In this document: piece after piece, positions 25,998 to 33,495 of the stretch
Position numbering within the stretch: the first letter of the stretch is position 1
Layout of the letters: each line of letters begins with the position of its first letter
NCBI RefSeq assembly: GCF_016907655.1
Contig: NZ_JAFBCL010000001.1
Location: 1,612,001-1,676,000 of the forward strand
Source of the DNA: Saccharothrix algeriensis
GTDB lineage: Bacteria > Actinomycetota > Actinomycetes > Mycobacteriales > Pseudonocardiaceae
Reading direction: 5' to 3'
Length of the DNA: 64,000 nucleotides
Position numbers and translations under genes: made by a program
The notes under the pieces: model-generated
What the model was told of the DNA's origin: nothing
Database searches by the model: none
What the model saw: the letters and a program-made list of their open reading frames with translations, nothing else

Positions 25998-26227
25998 AAG
26001 CCGCGCAGCAGGACGCTGACCGCCGCGCACCCGAAGGACGCGAGCGCCGGCCCGAGCGAGCCGAGGGTCAGCAGCAGCACCCCCAGCGCGCCGAACGTGG
26101 CGGCCAGCGCGTAGGACAGGGTGGGGTGGCGAGGGCGACCGGCGACCAGCGCGTTGGCCAGTGCAGGCTCCTCCACGGCGAGTCTGTGCTCTATCTCGTT
26201 CAGCGTCCGGCGCTCCGCATCGCTCAT
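25985..26227 (-). CDS. DUF3040 small membrane protein
   Basis: An 80-residue protein with the family opening MSDAERRTLNEIEHRLAVEE, a cytoplasmic helix, followed by two TM segments (LSYALAATFGALGVLLLTLG and LASFGCAAVSVLL). DUF3040 proteins are small actinobacterial membrane proteins of unknown function. ATG at 26227. Confidence 0.8.
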   Translation of the reverse strand: MSDAERRTLNEIEHRLAVEEPALANALVAGRPRHPTLSYALAATFGALGVLLLTLGSLGPALASFGCAAVSVLLRGFTLR

Positions 26228-26285
26228 CACGCATGCGGGATACCCGGCGCCCACCCCCGAAAACCGGCGCGAACGGGGGCCGGGG

Positions 26286-27284
26286 CTAACGCGAAAGGGC
26301 TACCAGTCGGGATACCGCCCGCAGGTACTTCTTGCGGTAGCCGCCGCGCAGCATCTCGTCGGTGAACAGCTCCGACAGCGGCGCGCCGGACACCGCCACC
26401 GGGATGTCGCGGTCGTAGAGCCGGTCGCCCAGCGCCACCAGCCGCAGCGCCACCGCCTGGTCCGGCGCGGGCGCCACGCCCCGCAGGTGCACGGCCGTGA
26501 CGCCGTCCAGCAGCCGCCCGTAGCGCGAGGGGTGCAGGCGGGCCAGGTGCGCGCACAGGTCGTCGAAGTCGTCGAGGGTCGCGCCGGGCGTGCTCTCCGC
26601 CTTCGCGGCCAGCTCCCCGTCGCCCATCGGCTCCGGCGCGTCGGGCAGGCCGCGGTGCCGGTAGTCCGGGCCGTCCACGCGCACGACGGTGAACTTCTCC
26701 GCCATGGACTGGATCTCGCGCAGGAAGTCCGCCGCCGCGAACCGGCCCTCCCCCAGCTTGTCCGGCAGCGTGTTCGAGGTCGCCGCGACCGCGACGCCCG
26801 CCGCGGACAGCTCCTTGATCAGCCGCGTCACCAGCATCGTGTCGCCCGGGTCGTCCAGCTCGAACTCGTCGATGGCCAGCAGCTCGTGCCCGGACAGCCG
26901 CGCCACGGTCTCGGCGAAGCCCAGCGCGCCCACCAGGTTCGTCAGCTCCACGAACGTCCCGTAGGACTTGGGGCCCGGCACGGCGTGCCAGGTGGAGGCG
27001 AGCAGGTGGGTCTTGCCGACGCCGAACCCGCCGTCGAGGTACAGGCCGGGCTTGTCCTGCCCGCCCTTGCGGAACAGCGAGCCGAACCAGCCCTTCGGCC
27101 CCTCCGGCACCCGCTCGGCGAACGACCGGCACGCCGCCACCGCCGCGGCCTGGCTCGGCTCGTCCGGGTTGGGCAGGTAGGTGTCGAACCGGACGGCGTC
27201 GAAGCGGGGCGGCGGGACCATCGCCCGGACCAGTTCGTCCGGCTCGACGCGGGGGTCGCGGTCGGACAGGCGGGGGGCTGACAT
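26286..27284 (-). CDS. zapE: ZapE/AFG1-like P-loop ATPase
   Basis: A 332-residue AAA-like ATPase of the AFG1/ZapE family. Walker A GGFGVGKTH lies near residue 87, Walker B LLAIDEFELDDPGD near 137, and sensor residues in ATSNTLPDKLGEGRF. ZapE in E. coli modulates the Z-ring; actinobacterial roles are less studied. It is divergent from the RibD-like gene with 33 bp between starts, the same arrangement I recall for Rv2670c/Rv2671 in M. tuberculosis. ATG 27284 follows a TACGCT -10-like element, so it is probably leaderless. Confidence 0.85.
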   Translation of the reverse strand: MSAPRLSDRDPRVEPDELVRAMVPPPRFDAVRFDTYLPNPDEPSQAAAVAACRSFAERVPEGPKGWFGSLFRKGGQDKPGLYLDGGFGVGKTHLLASTWHAVPGPKSYGTFVELTNLVGALGFAETVARLSGHELLAIDEFELDDPGDTMLVTRLIKELSAAGVAVAATSNTLPDKLGEGRFAAADFLREIQSMAEKFTVVRVDGPDYRHRGLPDAPEPMGDGELAAKAESTPGATLDDFDDLCAHLARLHPSRYGRLLDGVTAVHLRGVAPAPDQAVALRLVALGDRLYDRDIPVAVSGAPLSELFTDEMLRGGYRKKYLRAVSRLVALSR

Positions 27285-27317
27285 GCCCGAAGCGTAACGG
27301 CGTGCTGGGATGGGCAC

Positions 27318-28082
27318 GTGCAGATGTTGTGGCCGCCACCCTCCCCGGGCGCCGGGGCGACCGGGCTCACCGACGCCGAGCTGGAACGGCTCTACGACTA
27401 CCCGCCCGACCTCGACCGGCCCTGGGTGCAGGTGAACTTCGTCGCCAGCGTGGACGGGGCGGTCACCGTCGCCGGGAAGTCCGGCGGGCTGGGCAACCCG
27501 GCGGACAAGAAGGTGTTCGCGCTGGGCCGCGACCTGGCCGACGTGGTGCTGGTCGGCGCGCGCACCGCGCTCATCGAGGGCTACCAGGGCGTGAAGGCGG
27601 GCGAGGTGCGGCGGGAGCGCCGGGCCCGGCTGGGCCTCGCGGAGGTGCCGCCGATCGCCGTCGTGACCGCGCGGTGCTCCGTCGAGCCCACCTCGCCGCT
27701 GCTGACCGGGACGACCGCGCCGCCGATCGTGCTGACCACGTCCTCGGCGCCGGCCGAGCGGCGGGCCGCCCTCGCCGCGGCGGGCGCGGACGTCGTCGTG
27801 GCCGGTGACGACGAGGTGGACCCGCGCGCCGCGCTGGCGGCGCTGGACGAGCGCGGGCTGCGGCGGGTCGACTGCGAGGGCGGGCCGACGCTGTTCGGCG
27901 CGCTCATCGCCGAGGACCTGGTGGACGTGCTGTGCGTGACGTTCGCGCCGCTGCTCACCGGCGGCGACGCCGGGCGCATCGCCACCGGCCCGCTGCCCGC
28001 CGCGCCGCGCGACCTGGAGCTGGCGTCGGTGCTGCGGCACGAGAGCGCACTGCTGCTGAGGTACACCCGATCGGGTGGGTGA
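27318..28082 (+). CDS. Pyrimidine reductase family protein (RibD C-terminal domain-like)
   Basis: A 254-residue stand-alone RibD-C/dihydrofolate-reductase-like domain. It shows NFVASVDGAVTVAGKSGGLG (substrate strand), ADVVLVGARTA (NADPH-binding) and CEGGPTLFGALI. In riboflavin synthesis this fold reduces the aminopyrimidine ribosyl ring; the mycobacterial homologue Rv2671 is described as a reductase able to act as dihydrofolate reductase. No deaminase domain is present. GTG 27318; no ribosome-binding site, likely leaderless. Confidence 0.8.
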   Translation: MQMLWPPPSPGAGATGLTDAELERLYDYPPDLDRPWVQVNFVASVDGAVTVAGKSGGLGNPADKKVFALGRDLADVVLVGARTALIEGYQGVKAGEVRRERRARLGLAEVPPIAVVTARCSVEPTSPLLTGTTAPPIVLTTSSAPAERRAALAAAGADVVVAGDDEVDPRAALAALDERGLRRVDCEGGPTLFGALIAEDLVDVLCVTFAPLLTGGDAGRIATGPLPAAPRDLELASVLRHESALLLRYTRSGG

Positions 28083-28130
28083 CACCGGACCGCCCCCGCG
28101 GCGGCCCGGGCGCGCGGCAGGCCGTGCCGG

Positions 28131-28146
28131 TGTGATGCGCGTCACA
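28131..28146 (+). promoter_or_regulatory. Perfect Crp/GlxR-type site TGTGATGCGCGTCACA
   Basis: An exact TGTGA-N6-TCACA palindrome 75 bp upstream of the first gene of the Asp23 operon. This is the consensus recognised by actinobacterial cAMP-receptor proteins. Control of the operon by such a regulator is inferred. Confidence 0.65.
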
Positions 28147-28221
28147 CTGCCGTGATGACGGGGACGCGGGCGGCCTCCGAACCAGTGCAGAACGATTCGG
28201 CACCGGATCCTGGAGGACCCC

Positions 28222-28683
28222 ATGTCCCAGACGACCGCCTCGACAGCGTCCAAGCCGGACACCGGCACCGTGCCCGCCCGGCTGGCCGACGAGACCACCC
28301 AGGGCAAGACCACCATCGCGTCCTCGGTCGTGCAGAAGGTCGCCGGCATCGCGGCCCGCGAGATCTCCGGCGTGCACGCGCTGGGCGGCGGGGTGTCGCG
28401 GGCGTTCGGGGCGCTGCGCGAGCGCATCCCCGGCGCGGGCACCTCGGCCACCAGCGGGGTCAGCGTCGAGGTGGGCGAGAAGCAGGCCGCGGTCGACCTC
28501 GACCTCGTGGTCGAGTACGGGGCGGGCATCGTCGACCTGGCCCGCGCCGTGCGGCGCAACGTCATCACGGCGGTGGAGCGCATCACCGGCCTGGAGGTCA
28601 TCGAGGTCAACATCGCGGTCAACGACATCCACTTCCCCGAGGACGACGACGAGCAGGAACCGGCCCCGTCCCGCGTCGAGTGA
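28222..28683 (+). CDS. Asp23/Gls24 family envelope stress protein
   Basis: A 153-residue protein with the Asp23 core: TTIASSVVQKVAGIAAREISGV, VSVEVGEKQAAVDLDLVVEYG, and VRRNVITAVERITGLEVIEVNIAV. Asp23-type proteins form assemblies tethered to the membrane by AmaP and are induced by envelope stress; an amaP-like gene ends this operon. GGAGG precedes the ATG. First gene of seven; the next begins in the stop codon (TGATG). Confidence 0.85.
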   Translation: MSQTTASTASKPDTGTVPARLADETTQGKTTIASSVVQKVAGIAAREISGVHALGGGVSRAFGALRERIPGAGTSATSGVSVEVGEKQAAVDLDLVVEYGAGIVDLARAVRRNVITAVERITGLEVIEVNIAVNDIHFPEDDDEQEPAPSRVE

Positions 28684-29069
28684 TGGCCCCGTCGGGACGA
28701 CCGGCGGACCCGTCGGGACGACCGGTGGAGCTGCCGGAACGGCTGGCGGAGGTGCTGCTGGCCCACCCGTCGGTGGCCCGCCTCGGCGGCGGCTTCGCGT
28801 CCTACCTGCCCGGCCGCCGGGTGGTGGGCGTGCGGGCGGAGGACCGGCGGGTCGGCGTGTCGGTGGTCCTGCGCCCGGACCGGCCCATCCCCGAGGTGGT
28901 GGCCGAGCTGCGCGCGGTGGTCACCGCGGTGGCGGGTGACGTGCCGGTGGACGTGGAGGTGGCGGACCTCGCCGAACCCGAACCCGGGCCTGAACCCGAA
29001 CCCGGCCCGCTCAAGCCCGGTCGCGGCGAGCCCGGCTCCGGGGCTCCCGCGCCGCCGCGGAACCCGTGA
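28683..29069 (+). CDS. Diverged Asp23-like protein
   Basis: A 128-residue protein whose ATG overlaps the asp23 stop (TGATG). The pattern RLAEVLLAHPSVARLGGG, VGVSVVLRPDRPIPEVVAELRAVVTAVAG, then VPVDVEVADLA follows the order of the Asp23 fold (helix, strand, helix, strand) and suggests a shrunken Asp23 domain. The C-terminus is Glu/Pro/Gly-rich with repeated EPEPG. Function unknown. Confidence 0.65.
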   Translation: MAPSGRPADPSGRPVELPERLAEVLLAHPSVARLGGGFASYLPGRRVVGVRAEDRRVGVSVVLRPDRPIPEVVAELRAVVTAVAGDVPVDVEVADLAEPEPGPEPEPGPLKPGRGEPGSGAPAPPRNP

Positions 29070-29151
29070 CCGCGATCCGCCCCGGCCGCACGTCGGGAGC
29101 GCGCCGAGCGGGAACCCCGTGTCCAGAGGACGCGACGAGGCTGGAGGAACC

Positions 29152-29424
29152 ATGTCTCGACCTACACGATCCGGTGAATTCCGTGCCGAGCTCCGGGCGT
29201 TCGTCCGGGCCAACCACCCCGATGTCGGGGGTGATCCGGAGGTGTTCGCCCGCGGGCTGGCCGAGTTGCGGGACCGGGCGCGTGCGGGAGCGTGTGACGG
29301 GAGCGGGTCCGGGCGACCGGGCGACGAGCGGCGCGCCGACCGGTACGACGCGCCCGTGGTGCTGGTGCGGCGCCGGTTCTGGCACCGGCTGTTCAAGCGC
29401 CGGGTGCGGCGCGACCTGATCTAG
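29152..29424 (+). CDS. Small basic protein with J-domain-like HPD motif
   Basis: A 90-residue protein. FRAELRAFVRANHPDVGGDPEVFARGLAELRD resembles helix II, the HPD loop and helix III of DnaJ domains, but helix I and the rest of a J-protein are missing. The C-terminus is very basic (RRRFWHRLFKRRVRR). GGAGG sits 5 nt before the ATG at 29152. It lies inside the Asp23 operon. Interaction with Hsp70 is possible but unproven. Confidence 0.65.
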   Translation: MSRPTRSGEFRAELRAFVRANHPDVGGDPEVFARGLAELRDRARAGACDGSGSGRPGDERRADRYDAPVVLVRRRFWHRLFKRRVRRDLI

Positions 29425-29444
29425 GAGCCTGAGGAGTGCTGCGC

Positions 29445-29621
29445 ATGAACGGAACACAGACCGGGTTGTTGGCGGGCCTCGTCCTGGGGCTGGCCGCCAC
29501 CGGCGGTTTCACCGCGTTCCTGGTCACCCTCGCGGTCGGCGTCATCGGCCTGGTGGTGGGCCGGGTGCTCGACGGCGAGCTGGACCTCGGCGACCTCCTC
29601 GGGCGGGGGCGGGACAGGTGA
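29445..29621 (+). CDS. Small membrane protein, DUF2273-like
   Basis: A 58-residue protein with two hydrophobic helices (LLAGLVLGLAATGGFTAFL and VTLAVGVIGLVVGRVLDG) and an acidic/basic tail. DUF2273 proteins accompany Asp23/AmaP genes in many Gram-positives and may help anchor the complex. ATG 29445 follows GAGGAG by 8 nt; GTG 29436 is the alternative. The stop overlaps the next gene's GTG by 4 bp. Confidence 0.7.
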   Translation: MNGTQTGLLAGLVLGLAATGGFTAFLVTLAVGVIGLVVGRVLDGELDLGDLLGRGRDR

Positions 29622-29974
29622 CCCTCGCCGACGCGCCGACGCGCGCGCCCGTCGACGGGCGGGACGGCGACGACGGCGGCGACCGGGGCGGGCTGGAGGT
29701 CCACCGGTCCGTGGTCCGCAAGGTCGCCGCCCACGCCGTCGCGCGGGTGCCCGACGCGCTGCCCGGGGCGTCGGTGAAGGTCCACGGCGACGGGCCGGAC
29801 GTCGAGATCGCCGTCAAGGTCGCGCTGCGCTACCCCGCCCCGGTGCGGGAGGCCGCCCGGGAGGTGCGGCGCTCGGTCGCCGACGAGGTGGAGCGGATCA
29901 CCGGCCACCGGGTGCTGGACGTGACGGTGGCGGTGACCGCGCTGCGCACCGCGACCCGACCACGAGTGGAGTGA
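29618..29974 (+). CDS. Second Asp23/Gls24 family protein
   Basis: A 118-residue Asp23 paralogue of the product of 28222-28683: VHRSVVRKVAAHAVARVPDAL, VEIAVKVALRYPAPVREAAREVRRSV, VERITGHRVLDVTVAV. GTGA overlap with the preceding gene. Two Asp23 proteins in one operon could form mixed assemblies. Confidence 0.8.
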   Translation: MTLADAPTRAPVDGRDGDDGGDRGGLEVHRSVVRKVAAHAVARVPDALPGASVKVHGDGPDVEIAVKVALRYPAPVREAAREVRRSVADEVERITGHRVLDVTVAVTALRTATRPRVE

Positions 29975-29978
29975 AGCC

Positions 29979-30575
29979 GTGCGCGTGCTGCTGCGCCTGC
30001 TGTCCCCGTTCCTCGGGCTGGCCGTGGCCTGCGCCGGCGCGCTGCTGGTCGCCGAGGTCGCCTGGCACTGGGCGGGCAACGGGCACCTGGCGCCCCGCCC
30101 GCCGACCGGCGTGACCTGGACCGACGACCGGGTGCGGCCCATCGCCCTGGCGACCGCCGTCGCCGGGCTGCTGCTCCTGCTGATCGCCCTGACCGCGCGG
30201 CGCAGGTTCGTCCGCCTGCACGACCCGGCGGACGGCGTCGTCGTCACCACCACGCCGACCGCACTGGCCCGGGTGGTCGGCAACCGGGTGCGCGCCGAGG
30301 AGGGCGTCGCCGGCGCGTCGGTCACCGCGTCCCGGCGCAGGATCCGCGTGCGGGCCACCAGCCGCCTGCACGACGAGGCCGCGCTGCGCCCCCGCCTGCT
30401 CGACGTGGCGGGCAGGACGGTGAAGGCCCTGCCCCTGCCGTCCCCGCCCAAGGTGTCCGTCGTCGTCAGCTCGCCCAAGGACCGCGCGCCCCGCAAGCGC
30501 TTGGACCGCGAAGCCCACGAGCACCGCCCGCCGGAGCGGCCGGCCGCGGGCGCCGACCACCGGGAGGGCCGATGA
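29979..30575 (+). CDS. Membrane protein with Asp23/AmaP-like C-terminal domain (DUF6286 type)
   Basis: A 198-residue protein with two TM helices (LLSPFLGLAVACAGALLVAEV and ALATAVAGLLLLLIAL) and a cytoplasmic alpha/beta domain (VVTTTPTALARVVGNRVRAEEGVAGASVTASRRRIRV). I recall this as DUF6286 in actinobacterial Asp23 operons. Architecture parallels AmaP, encoded next with a 4-bp overlap. Confidence 0.7.
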   Translation: MRVLLRLLSPFLGLAVACAGALLVAEVAWHWAGNGHLAPRPPTGVTWTDDRVRPIALATAVAGLLLLLIALTARRRFVRLHDPADGVVVTTTPTALARVVGNRVRAEEGVAGASVTASRRRIRVRATSRLHDEAALRPRLLDVAGRTVKALPLPSPPKVSVVVSSPKDRAPRKRLDREAHEHRPPERPAAGADHREGR

Positions 30576-31108
30576 TCGCCCGCTCCAACCGCCTGGAACG
30601 GGTCTGCGCGGGCCTGCTCGGCGCGCTGGCCCTGCTCGCCGGCGCGGGCGCGCTCGCGCTGCACCTGCGCCGCGTCGACCGCCCCGTCCTGGACCCGGCC
30701 CTGCGCGACTGGGTGCGCGACCACCTCCTGCCCGTCCGGGTCGGGGCGATCGTCCTGGGCCTGCTGCTGGTCGTGGTGGGGCTGCGCTGGGCGTGGCGGG
30801 CCGTCACGCCCGAGAAGCACCCCGACCTGGACCTGGAGGACGGGCTGGTGGTCACCTCCGACGCGCTCGCCGACGCCGTGAAGGCCGACGTCGAGCAGGT
30901 GGGCGGCGTGGCGTCGGCCGGCGTCAAGGTGGTCGGCGAGCCCGCGCTGCGGCTGAAGCTGACCCTGCGGCAGGGCGCGGACGTGCGGGCGGTGTGGCAG
31001 GAGCTGGACGGGGTGCTGGGCCGGGCGCGGGACGCCCTGGGCGTGCGGGTGCTGCCCGCGGCCGTGCGGCTGGACCTGGCGGCGCGGCACCGGCGGCGCG
31101 TGCGCTGA
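30572..31108 (+). CDS. amaP: Alkaline-shock membrane anchor AmaP-like protein
   Basis: A 178-residue protein: two TM helices (LLGALALLAGAGALALHL and VGAIVLGLLLVVVGLRWAW) then a cytoplasmic domain with GLVVTSDALADAVKADVEQVGGV and RLKLTLRQGADVRAVWQEL, the AmaP arrangement. It should tether Asp23 to the membrane. ATGA overlap with the previous gene. Last gene of the operon. Confidence 0.75.
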   Translation: MIARSNRLERVCAGLLGALALLAGAGALALHLRRVDRPVLDPALRDWVRDHLLPVRVGAIVLGLLLVVVGLRWAWRAVTPEKHPDLDLEDGLVVTSDALADAVKADVEQVGGVASAGVKVVGEPALRLKLTLRQGADVRAVWQELDGVLGRARDALGVRVLPAAVRLDLAARHRRRVR

Positions 31109-31184
31109 GGCCGACCGCCGAAGACCGGCCGGCGGGGTCCGGTTGTCGCGGAACCGCGTGCGTCGACCGGGCCCACCAGGCAGG

Positions 31185-32267
31185 ATGGCGCGCGTGGCGC
31201 TCCCCCTGACCCCGCCCCTGCAGCCGATGCTGGCCACCGCGGTGGACGAGATCCCGACCGGCTCGGACTGGGTGTACGAGCCGAAGTGGGACGGCTACCG
31301 CTGCCTGGTGTTCCGCGACGGCGACGACCTGGTCCTCCAGTCGCGCAGCGGCAAGCCGCTCAACCGGTACTTCCCGGAGGCGGTGGCCGCGCTGGCGCGC
31401 ACCCTGCCCCGGCGGGTCGTGGTGGACGGCGAGCTGGTCGTGGCCAAGGGCGACAAGCTCGACTTCGACGCCCTGACCGAGCGCATCCACCCGGCCGCGA
31501 GCCGGGTGCGGCTGCTGTCCGAGCTGACGCCCGCGAGCTTCGTGGCGTTCGACCTGCTCGCGGTGGACGACGAGGTGCTGCTGGACCGGTCGTGCGCCGA
31601 GCGGCGGGCACGGCTGGAGGCCCTGGTCTCCCCCGGTGACTCGCTGCACCTGACGCCGGCCACCGCGGACCCCGCCCTGGCCCGCCAGTGGTTCGAGCTG
31701 TTCGAGGGCGCGGGGCTGGACGGCGTGATCGGCAAGCCCGCGTCCGCCGGGTACTCGCCGGGCAAGCGCACCATGATCAAGGTCAAGCACGCGCGGACCG
31801 CCGACTGCGTGGTCGCGGGCCTGCGCTGGCACAAGGACACCGAACCGGGCACGGCCGTCGGGTCGCTGCTGCTGGGCCTGCACGACGAGCGGGGCGTGCT
31901 GCACCACGTGGGGGTCGTCGGCTCGTTCAAGGCGGCCGAGCGGCGCGCGCTGGCGCAGGAGCTGGGCGGCCTGGCCACCGACGGCGAGCACCCGTGGCTG
32001 GTCGAGCCGGACGGCCGCCGCCTGCCCGGCGAGGTCAACCGGTGGCGCGGCAAGCATGCCGACTGGGTGGCGCTGCGCCCGGAACGCGTGCTGGAGATCG
32101 CCTACACCCAGACCGAGGGCGCCGCTCCGGCGCGCCTGCGGCACAACGGCCAGTTCCGCCGCTGGCGGCCGGACCGCGATCCCGCGTCGTGCTGCTACGA
32201 CCAGCTCGACCAGCCCGCCCGCTACGACGTGGAATCCGTCCTGCGCGGCGAGGTCCGCCCGGCCTGA
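31185..32267 (+). CDS. ligC: ATP-dependent DNA ligase, LigC type
   Basis: A 360-residue stand-alone ligase. The nucleotidyltransferase lysine is K34 in YEPKWDGYR, followed by SRSGKPLNRYFPE, VVDGELVV, FDLLA, GVIGKPAS and TMIKVKHARTADCVV (motifs I to V), and an OB domain with LRHNGQFRRWRPDRDP. Resembles mycobacterial LigC. A LigD-type polymerase is encoded 12 kb away, but Ku is not in the window. ATG 31185; GTG 31194 is possible. Confidence 0.85.
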   Translation: MARVALPLTPPLQPMLATAVDEIPTGSDWVYEPKWDGYRCLVFRDGDDLVLQSRSGKPLNRYFPEAVAALARTLPRRVVVDGELVVAKGDKLDFDALTERIHPAASRVRLLSELTPASFVAFDLLAVDDEVLLDRSCAERRARLEALVSPGDSLHLTPATADPALARQWFELFEGAGLDGVIGKPASAGYSPGKRTMIKVKHARTADCVVAGLRWHKDTEPGTAVGSLLLGLHDERGVLHHVGVVGSFKAAERRALAQELGGLATDGEHPWLVEPDGRRLPGEVNRWRGKHADWVALRPERVLEIAYTQTEGAAPARLRHNGQFRRWRPDRDPASCCYDQLDQPARYDVESVLRGEVRPA

Positions 32268-32358
32268 GGCCGGCCCCGTGCCGACGGCCGTCGGACCGCG
32301 ACCGCGGTGCGGCGAATTCGCCACGCGATGCGGAGCCGGCCGCGTACCGTGATGGGCT

Positions 32359-32877
32359 GTGGCGGATGTCGACGCGTTGGTGGGGGAACTCGACGACCGG
32401 ATGAGCCGGGACTGCCGGTCGCTGACGAAGTGGCGACACGTGCACCGCAGCACCGGTGTGGTCTACACGATCGTGCTCATCCTGGTGCCCGCCGTGCTCG
32501 CGGTCGGGTTCACCTCCTCGGAAACCGTGCTGGGCAAGACCCTGCTGCTGGTGGCCGCCGTCGTCGGTGGGCTCAACGTGACGTTCAAGCCTTACCTGCA
32601 CAGCCAGAAGCGACGGGCGGACGTGAACACCATGCGGCTGCTGCGCGACCGGTTCCGGGCGGAGGTCGCGAAGGCCGATGACGTGATCGCGGTGTACGAG
32701 AAGTACGCGGCGCAGTACGCGGCGATCTTCGAGGCGCGGGGGCGGGAGTTGGTCGACGGCCACCTCGGCAAGGAAGAACCCGCAACCGAGCCCCCAGCCG
32801 AGCCCCCAGCCGAGCCTTCAGCCGGACCTTCAGCCGGGTCTTCAACCGGGTCCGCTCCGGCGCGCAGGGCTGATTAA
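32359..32877 (+). CDS. DUF4231/SLATT-like two-helix membrane protein
   Basis: A 172-residue protein with a basic N-terminal region, two adjacent TM helices (VVYTIVLILVPAVLAVGF and TLLLVAAVVGGLNVTFKPYLH) and a long helical cytoplasmic part. This resembles DUF4231/SLATT proteins, proposed pore-forming effectors in conflict systems, though no partner gene is adjacent. The C-terminus is a PPAEP/SAGPSAG low-complexity tail coded by degenerate repeats. GTG 32359, no ribosome-binding site. Confidence 0.6.
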   Translation: MADVDALVGELDDRMSRDCRSLTKWRHVHRSTGVVYTIVLILVPAVLAVGFTSSETVLGKTLLLVAAVVGGLNVTFKPYLHSQKRRADVNTMRLLRDRFRAEVAKADDVIAVYEKYAAQYAAIFEARGRELVDGHLGKEEPATEPPAEPPAEPSAGPSAGSSTGSAPARRAD

Positions 32878-32989
32878 GGCCGGTCGCAACACACCCGAAC
32901 GCGAACGGGACCGGGATGAACGCACCCCGGACTGCCCAAAGACCCAGGCCGCGCTCCGCGCGGCGGCGCTTCAGCGCAGCCGTGTGCCT

Positions 32990-33114
32990 CGTGTTCTCCC
33001 CGTACGGCCTGGGCGCAGCCCAATCATCTTTGTCGGGGGGTGTCAAGCACGCCCTTCGCTTGACACCCCCCGACAAAGATGATTGCCTCCGGCAGGCCGT
33101 ACGGGGAGAACACG
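32990..33114. repeat. Nested palindromic module A (125 nt)
   Basis: Outer arms 32990-33011 and 33093-33114 are perfect 22-bp inverted repeats (CGTGTTCTCCCCGTACGGCC start). Inner arms 33021-33048 and 33058-33085 are perfect 28-bp inverted repeats with a 9-nt loop. Linkers of 9 and 7 nt separate them. The module lies between convergent genes and has a sister copy at 33273-33397. Confidence 0.9.
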
Positions 33115-33272
33115 ACGCACTTCCCTCCTCCTTGGGGGCCTCTCGGCCGCTCTTCTTACTAAGATCGCGCACCGATCCAGGAAATATTTGGTGCGGTACG
33201 GATCCAGGTAAAAACCAAAAGAGTCCTCGCCGGACAGGCAGGCCGCCAAGGAGAATGAAAAGAAACAGCGGT

Positions 33273-33397
33273 CGTGTTCCCCCCGCATGACCTGTCAAAG
33301 ACGACCATGCTTTCTCGGGGGGCGCAAGCGAAAAGCGTGCTTGCACCCCCCAAGAAAGCATGGTAGCCCTCCGGGCAGGCCATACGGGGAGAACACG
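33273..33397. repeat. Nested palindromic module B (125 nt)
   Basis: Same size and plan as module A. Outer arms are 33273-33294 and 33376-33397 (22 nt, three mismatches), inner arms 33305-33329 and 33339-33363 (25 nt, two mismatches), with a 9-nt loop. All five mismatches become G.U pairs if transcribed from the minus strand. Relative to A, the inner stem shows a compensatory base-pair change (CTTTGTC/GACAAAG versus CTTTCTC/AAGAAAG). Confidence 0.85.
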
Positions 33398-33495
33398 AGA
33401 GCACCGGACTGCACGGGGCGTGCCGAAAGCCAAAAGCAGGGTCGGGGTGCGCCAGTCGTGTGGAGGGTGTCAGGGCCTGTTGTCAGCGCCTGTTG

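Noticed and set aside
27302..27808. Plus-strand frame overlapping the RibD-like gene
   Set aside because: Arg/Gly/Ala-rich shadow of the recognised reductase.
29393..31237. Long minus-strand frame opposite the Asp23 operon
   Set aside because: Shadow of five overlapping plus-strand genes with recognisable domains and ribosome-binding sites.
33021..33085. Interpreting the 28-bp hairpin as a simple rho-independent terminator
   Set aside because: No U-run, stem far longer than local terminators, nested outer arms and an equal-sized sister copy argue for something else, although a terminator effect cannot be excluded.
32585..33433. Minus-strand open frames running through the twin palindromes (for example 33043-33288)
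   Set aside because: The translated sequence comes almost wholly from the inverted repeats, differs between copies in frame, and has no ribosome-binding site; the nucleotide structure is the better explanation.
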